From positions 1-8,171 of the forward strand of contig JBBSBE010000157.1 in NCBI GenBank assembly GCA_038251625.1: a DNA stretch of 8,171 nucleotides, read 5' to 3'. The notes beneath the pieces were generated by a model, which saw only the letters and a list, made by a program, of their open reading frames with translations, had not been told where the DNA came from and searched no databases. This DNA is from JBBQXK01 sp038251625 (GTDB lineage Bacteria; Pseudomonadota; Alphaproteobacteria; Rhodobacterales; Rhodobacteraceae). A program made the position numbers and the translations under genes. How positions within the stretch are numbered: the first letter of the stretch is position 1; every line of letters begins with the position of its first letter. Positions 5,828 to 8,171 of this stretch are shown in pieces.

Positions 5828-6436
5828 CTAGACGGAACCGTATCCGGCGTTTCGGATGTAGTTTTCGCATTCCTGCGGGGTGAACTGGTCGAGGAGCGAT
5901 CCAATCCTGCGCCAGACGGCTTCCTTGGTGCGTTCGGCGGCCTTGCGCAGCAGATGCTTGAGCTTGGCGATGACCTGCTCGATCGGGTTCAGGTCGGGCG
6001 AGTAGGCGGGTAGGTAGAACAGCTTGGCGCCTGCCGCACGGATCGCCTGTCGGATGGCAGGGGCCTTGTGGCTGCCGAGGTTGTCCATCACGACAATGTC
6101 GCCCGGTCGCAGTTCGGGGGCCAGTACTTGCTCGACGTAAGTCCTGAAGCTCTCTGCGTTGATCGGCCCGTCGATCACCCAAGGCGCGATGATCCCGTCA
6201 TGGCGCAGCGCGCCGACGAAGGTCATGGTGTGCCAGTGACCGAAGGGCGCGTAGCCGATCAGGCGCTTACCCCGCGCCGCCCAGCCGCGCAGCGGAGCCA
6301 TGTTCGTCTTGGCCCAGGTTTCGTCGATGAAGACCAGCCGCTTGGGGTCGATGCTGCCCTGACGCGCCTTCCAGCGCTCCCGTTTGCGGGCGATGTCGGG
6401 CCGTTCCTGCTCACTGGCGAGCGCGGTTTTTTTTGA
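5828..6436 (-). CDS. IS630 transposase, C-terminal frame (catalytic DD34E domain)
   Basis: This frame supplies the RNase H-like catalytic domain. In the fused protein (see the upstream frame) the catalytic residues are D149 in VFIDETWAKTNMAPLRGW, D229 in VVMDNLGSHK and E264 in YSPDLNPIEQ. The 34 residues between the second D and the E give the DD34E hallmark. The protein ends NYIRNAGYGSV just inside the left end of the element. The frame remains open upstream to about 6622, but that extension is a shadow of the other frame. Useful translation starts at the A-run (minus strand A8, 6434-6427), where EGLSFKK of the first frame continues as TALASEQERPD, as in uninterrupted relatives. The combined product would be about 313 residues, normal for the family. 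Confidence 0.9.
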   Translation of the reverse strand, partial: SKKTALASEQERPDIARKRERWKARQGSIDPKRLVFIDETWAKTNMAPLRGWAARGKRLIGYAPFGHWHTMTFVGALRHDGIIAPWVIDGPINAESFRTYVEQVLAPELRPGDIVVMDNLGSHKAPAIRQAIRAAGAKLFYLPAYSPDLNPIEQVIAKLKHLLRKAAERTKEAVWRRIGSLLDQFTPQECENYIRNAGYGSV

Positions 6437-6770
6437 AGCTGAGCCCTTCGGCATGGGCGAAGGCCCACATCGTGCGGTAGTCGACCTTGAGCCCACGCTC
6501 GGCCAACTCTGCCACCAGACCGCGCAGGGTGAAGGCACCCTCCGCCATCCGGGCGCGCAGCCAATCCGCATGTTCATCCCTGATCTTGAGCGGCACATGC
6601 CCCCCGATCTTGCCCGGCGCAACGCTGCCGATGGTGCGCTTGCGCGCAGACCACTTCACCACACTCGACGCTGCCACGCTCAGGGCTTGCGCCACCGCCC
6701 GCACCGTCTCGCCCGCATCAAGCCGCGCCATTGCACGTTCACGAAGGTTCATCGAAAGAGGTTTCGTCAT
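6411..6770 (-). CDS. IS630 transposase, N-terminal frame (helix-turn-helix domain)
   Basis: The ATG at 6770 follows GGAGG by about 9 nt. The frame remains open further upstream to 6818, but the residues before MTKPLS have no family resemblance. The 119-residue product carries the paired helix-turn-helix DNA-binding region typical of IS630: NLRERAMARLDAGETVRAVA then ALSVAASSVVKWSARK, and a second unit around FTLRGLVAELAERGLKVDYR. It should bind the element ends. After GLSFKK it runs out of frame over eight A residues (6434-6427 on the minus strand) and stops at 6413-6411, inside the start of the catalytic frame. One fewer A, or a +1 shift, would give a continuous 313-residue transposase. This may be programmed slippage or an inactivating mutation; the sequence alone cannot decide. 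Confidence 0.88.
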   Translation of the reverse strand: MTKPLSMNLRERAMARLDAGETVRAVAQALSVAASSVVKWSARKRTIGSVAPGKIGGHVPLKIRDEHADWLRARMAEGAFTLRGLVAELAERGLKVDYRTMWAFAHAEGLSFKKNRARQ

Positions 6771-6896
6771 GAAGGCTGGCCTCCATGCCCAGCCTCCATG
6801 GTGAATCAGAAATCCCAACCCGTGGGAATCCCCCGAGATTCACTCAAGCATCATCCCGCTTTAGGCTCCGGCAAAGACAGACCGACAGAGGCTTCT

Positions 6897-6922
6897 AAGG
6901 ACGCGGGTCAAGCCGCGCCCTT
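6897..6922. terminator. Hairpin terminator between convergent genes, displaced from the second paralog by the IS
   Basis: AAGG-A-CGCGG (6897-6906) pairs with CCGCG-C-CCTT (6913-6922), a 10-position stem with one A/C mismatch and a 6-nt loop. It overlaps the TAA stop of the NADAR gene (6923-6921). Without the IS it would lie about 35 nt after the stop codon of the second paralog, like the terminator at 5198-5225 after the first. On the plus strand GTCGTTTT follows. It probably served both convergent genes. Confidence 0.5.
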
Positions 6923-7529
6923 AGTCGTTTTGCAAGTCTGCGCGTATCTTCATCCAGATATCCGCCATGATCACACCGGGGATCGTGCGGCTGTCATTTG
7001 GCACCACATGGGTCAAGGGGCGCTGCCCGGATGCCAGCAAAGCTTTGCGCGCCCTTGCATCGTCGGTGAACTTTGCAAGGCAGGCCCGCCGCATCAACTG
7101 CCAATGCGCAAAAGTACCGCGCTGAACGGTGTCACCATGATAGTCGAAGGCCAATCCGGGCTGCGCCGCATCCCCGGCCTTCTTGGCGTCCGATCCCGCC
7201 AATTGTCCCACGCGCTTGCGAGCGGCCTCACCATCGAATTTCAGCGACTGCCAAAACCCCTCGACACTTGCGTAATAGGCGTCGTCCAGCAGGAACGGCG
7301 TCGCGGCAAGGTTCGAAATGGCGGCAAAGCGTGGCTCGACAGACCGGGTGATGTTGATCGGGATCCGGCAGGCCGCATCCCGGTCGCCCAGATCCTGTAA
7401 AACCAGCCCGCCCAATCCGGGCTTGCCAACCAGCAGCACCCGGCCCTCAATGAAAGACCCAAGCGCGCCCGCCTCGCCCGCGCTTTCGCAGATCAGCCGC
7501 AGGTGCAGCCCGTCTTTGATGATCTTCAT
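6921..7529 (-). CDS. NADAR/YbiA-like N-glycosidase family protein
   Basis: The start at ATG 7529 has a purine-rich AGGGGGAGA 5-10 nt upstream; the product is 202 residues. From about residue 70 it follows the NADAR (YbiA, DUF1768) pattern: ISNLAATPFLLDDAYYASVE-GFWQSLKF (71-98) corresponds to the family SNF...F.(D)G..(W)-SVEHYYQAQKF element with its conserved glutamate (E90). Then come a long helix WQLMRRACLAKFTDDARARK (143-162), LLASGQRPLTHV and the closing IPGVIMADIWMKIR (183-196). Residues 1-66 form an extension not expected in a minimal NADAR domain. Family members cleave N-glycosidic bonds: YbiA acts on riboflavin-pathway intermediates, and other NADAR proteins remove ADP-ribose from guanine in DNA and occur near toxins or defence genes. 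No DarT-like ADP-ribosyltransferase is visible here. It lies 81 nt after the small membrane protein gene, same strand, likely co-transcribed. Confidence 0.75.
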   Translation of the reverse strand: MKIIKDGLHLRLICESAGEAGALGSFIEGRVLLVGKPGLGGLVLQDLGDRDAACRIPINITRSVEPRFAAISNLAATPFLLDDAYYASVEGFWQSLKFDGEAARKRVGQLAGSDAKKAGDAAQPGLAFDYHGDTVQRGTFAHWQLMRRACLAKFTDDARARKALLASGQRPLTHVVPNDSRTIPGVIMADIWMKIRADLQND

Positions 7530-7610
7530 CCGACTTCTCCCCCTGCTCCAGACTGCTGCGCCGCCGAAGCCCCCGAAGCCTTTGTTGGTCCGCGGCCTTC
7601 GGCATTCGAC

Positions 7611-7892
7611 TTACGCATCGCCCTTGGTGCGGGCGGCGTCGTAGTATTCCTTAGCCTGCCGTTCCCAGGATGATACCTTCATGGCCATGATGCCGAGGAT
7701 GGCCACATAAACCACCACTCCAGCAAAGCCGCCGATGATCACGGAATATTCACCGACCACACCCGGCTGCTGGTAGCAGATCAGCAAGACGATGATGGCG
7801 ACGATCCCCGCCGTAATTGGTGCGTAAAGTGTCCAGACCTTTTGCAGGTTGCGCATGCGTACGATGTGGTCAATCGGGTCAAAGTCAGACAT
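7611..7892 (-). CDS. Small membrane protein with two helices, unknown function
   Basis: The ATG at 7892 is preferred over an upstream in-frame start at 7949 because AAGGAG lies about 7 nt before it and the upstream extension runs into IS21 terminal repeats. The 93-residue protein has a cytosolic head (MSDFDPIDHIVRMRNLQKVW), two hydrophobic helices at about 22-40 and 48-70 joined by a short YQQPGVVGEYS turn, and a charged tail (SSWERQAKEYYDAARTKGDA). Both ends are probably cytoplasmic. I recognise no family. It precedes the NADAR gene on the same strand with an 81-nt gap and may form an operon with it. The IS21 end about 20 bp upstream has probably replaced its native promoter, so transcription, if any, would start within or be driven from that element. 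Confidence 0.7.
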   Translation of the reverse strand: MSDFDPIDHIVRMRNLQKVWTLYAPITAGIVAIIVLLICYQQPGVVGEYSVIIGGFAGVVVYVAILGIMAMKVSSWERQAKEYYDAARTKGDA

Positions 7893-7917
7893 GAATTGGC
7901 TCCTTGTATAGCGTGTA

Positions 7918-7957
7918 GCGCGACAAACTGGATGAGAACTGCGCGACAATCTGGATG
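7918..7957. repeat. Tandem 17-bp repeats at the IS21-type end
   Basis: Two copies of GCGCGACAA(A/T)CTGGATG at 7918-7934 and 7941-7957 are 16/17 identical, with a 6-bp gap. They sit at the outer edge of the element and are probable transposase binding sites. Confidence 0.7.
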
Positions 7958-8042
7958 GTGATCGTGTGTCGCAGTGGATTGAGAATGGCGGCTTTGGGTG
8001 TCGCGCGCAAGTGGTGCTTTTGGAGTTGATTGTCGCGGCGCG

Positions 8043-8171
8043 TCAATCTGTCTGTGTTTCGAGTGTCGCGCGCGATGCTGGTCTGCCGGGACCCCGCTGC
8101 TGGTCGATGGCTTCGCGCCTGCGATAGCTTTCGACGTTGAGTTCGAGGATGGTTGAATGGTGCACGAGCCT
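8043..8171 (-). CDS. istB: IstB-like ATPase of IS21 family, C-terminal part
   Basis: The frame entering from the window edge gives 42 residues and ends with TGA at 8045-8043. It begins RLVHHSTILELNVESYRRRE and continues QQRGPGRPASRA. The RLVHH-x-x-I-x-E-x-N-x-ESYR pattern matches the end of IstB, the AAA+ helper ATPase of IS21 transposition, here with the longer basic tail (RGPGRP) seen in a subgroup. The start, the Walker motifs and the partner gene istA lie outside the window. Assignment rests on this short end and on the repeat-rich IS terminus that follows it. Confidence 0.75.
   Translation of the reverse strand, partial: RLVHHSTILELNVESYRRREAIDQQRGPGRPASRATLETQTD

Larger units (their letters stand above)
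5815..6861 (-). mobile_element. IS630-family insertion sequence, 1047 bp
   Basis: The element is bounded by TA at 5813-5814 and TA at 6862-6863, as expected for the IS630 family, which inserts at and duplicates TA. Its ends are imperfect inverted repeats: GAGTGGGATGACACTAGA at the left and, read on the minus strand, AAGCGGGATGATGCTTGA at the right, agreeing at 13 of 18 positions. It holds one transposase in two overlapping frames on the minus strand. The family is fixed by the DD34E spacing. Joining the flanks at a single TA restores an uninterrupted native sequence: end of the second paralog, a TAG stop, then the region leading to the hairpin at 6897-6922. Both ends, the target duplication and all catalytic residues are intact, so it may be recent and active if the frameshift is bridged. 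The insertion separates the paralog gene from its native 3' hairpin. Confidence 0.9.
7914..8171 (-). mobile_element. 3' end of an IS21-family element (partial)
   Basis: The window edge cuts an IS21-type element. It shows the istB C-terminus (8171-8043) followed by about 130 nt of non-coding end rich in short repeats. GCGCGACAAACTGGATG (7918-7934) and GCGCGACAATCTGGATG (7941-7957) are tandem copies 23 bp apart that differ at one base. TGTCGCGCGC occurs in the opposite orientation at 7999-8008 and 8064-8073, with relatives at 7967 and 8031. Multiple repeats at the ends are typical of the IS21 family, where they bind the IstA transposase. The outer border is judged to be near 7914 (TGTAGCGCGACA) but cannot be fixed without the other end. 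Confidence 0.7.

Noticed and set aside
6384..7400. Plus-strand frame of 338 codons
   Set aside because: It is antisense to both the IS630 transposase and the NADAR gene and crosses the IS border, so it cannot be an ancestral gene.
7563..7603. Hairpin between the small membrane protein and NADAR genes (GCCGAAG / CTTCGGC)
   Set aside because: It has a 7-bp stem with a 27-nt loop and no T-run; too weak to call a terminator.
7918..8073. CRISPR-like array from the short repeats near the right edge
   Set aside because: There are only two good copies, spaced by 6 bp, with inverted relatives. This is the pattern of IS21 terminal repeats beside istB and not repeat-spacer units.

Overview
The window looks like an accessory region of an alphaproteobacterium, most likely Rhodobacteraceae/Paracoccaceae. 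The support is a piece of a gene-transfer-agent (GTA) baseplate 'megatron' gene, an RTX tail of the kind common in that family, a DD34E IS630 element, an IS21-type end, and the GC-rich composition. This is inferred from gene content only; there is no rRNA or housekeeping marker.

Layout. (1) 1-1662, minus strand: gene debris. An open frame of 317 codons (1662-709) joins about 90 unrecognised residues to an internal piece of the GTA megatron protein. It then runs, out of frame, into the C-terminal end of an RTX calcium-binding protein (about 724-206). (2) 1663-5815, plus strand: six consecutive small genes, each with its own leader. They encode a four-cysteine exported protein, a proline-rich membrane protein with about five helices, a tryptophan-rich cytoplasmic protein, a cytoplasmic thioredoxin-fold protein with a CVPC site and a helical tail, and two paralogous exported proteins of 140 and 139 residues that align without gaps after their signal peptides. 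Three of the six leaders (those of the exported proteins) share a near-identical 17-nt motif about 60-70 nt before the start codon. (3) 5815-6861: a complete IS630-family element of 1047 bp, inserted at a TA that is part of the stop codon of the second paralog. Its transposase is split into two frames at a run of eight A. (4) 6921-7892, minus strand: a NADAR/YbiA-like N-glycosidase gene, preceded by a gene for a small protein with two membrane helices. (5) About 7914-8171: the 3' end of an IS21-family element (istB C-terminus plus terminal repeats), ending about 20 bp before the start codon of the small membrane protein gene.

How the parts may work together. The three exported proteins with the shared leader motif may be co-regulated and may act in the periplasm or outside the cell. 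The membrane, tryptophan-rich and thioredoxin-like proteins lie among them in the same direction, which suggests one locus of unknown function. Nothing in the sequence fixes that function. The two IS elements and the fused gene fragments show that both flanks have been rearranged.
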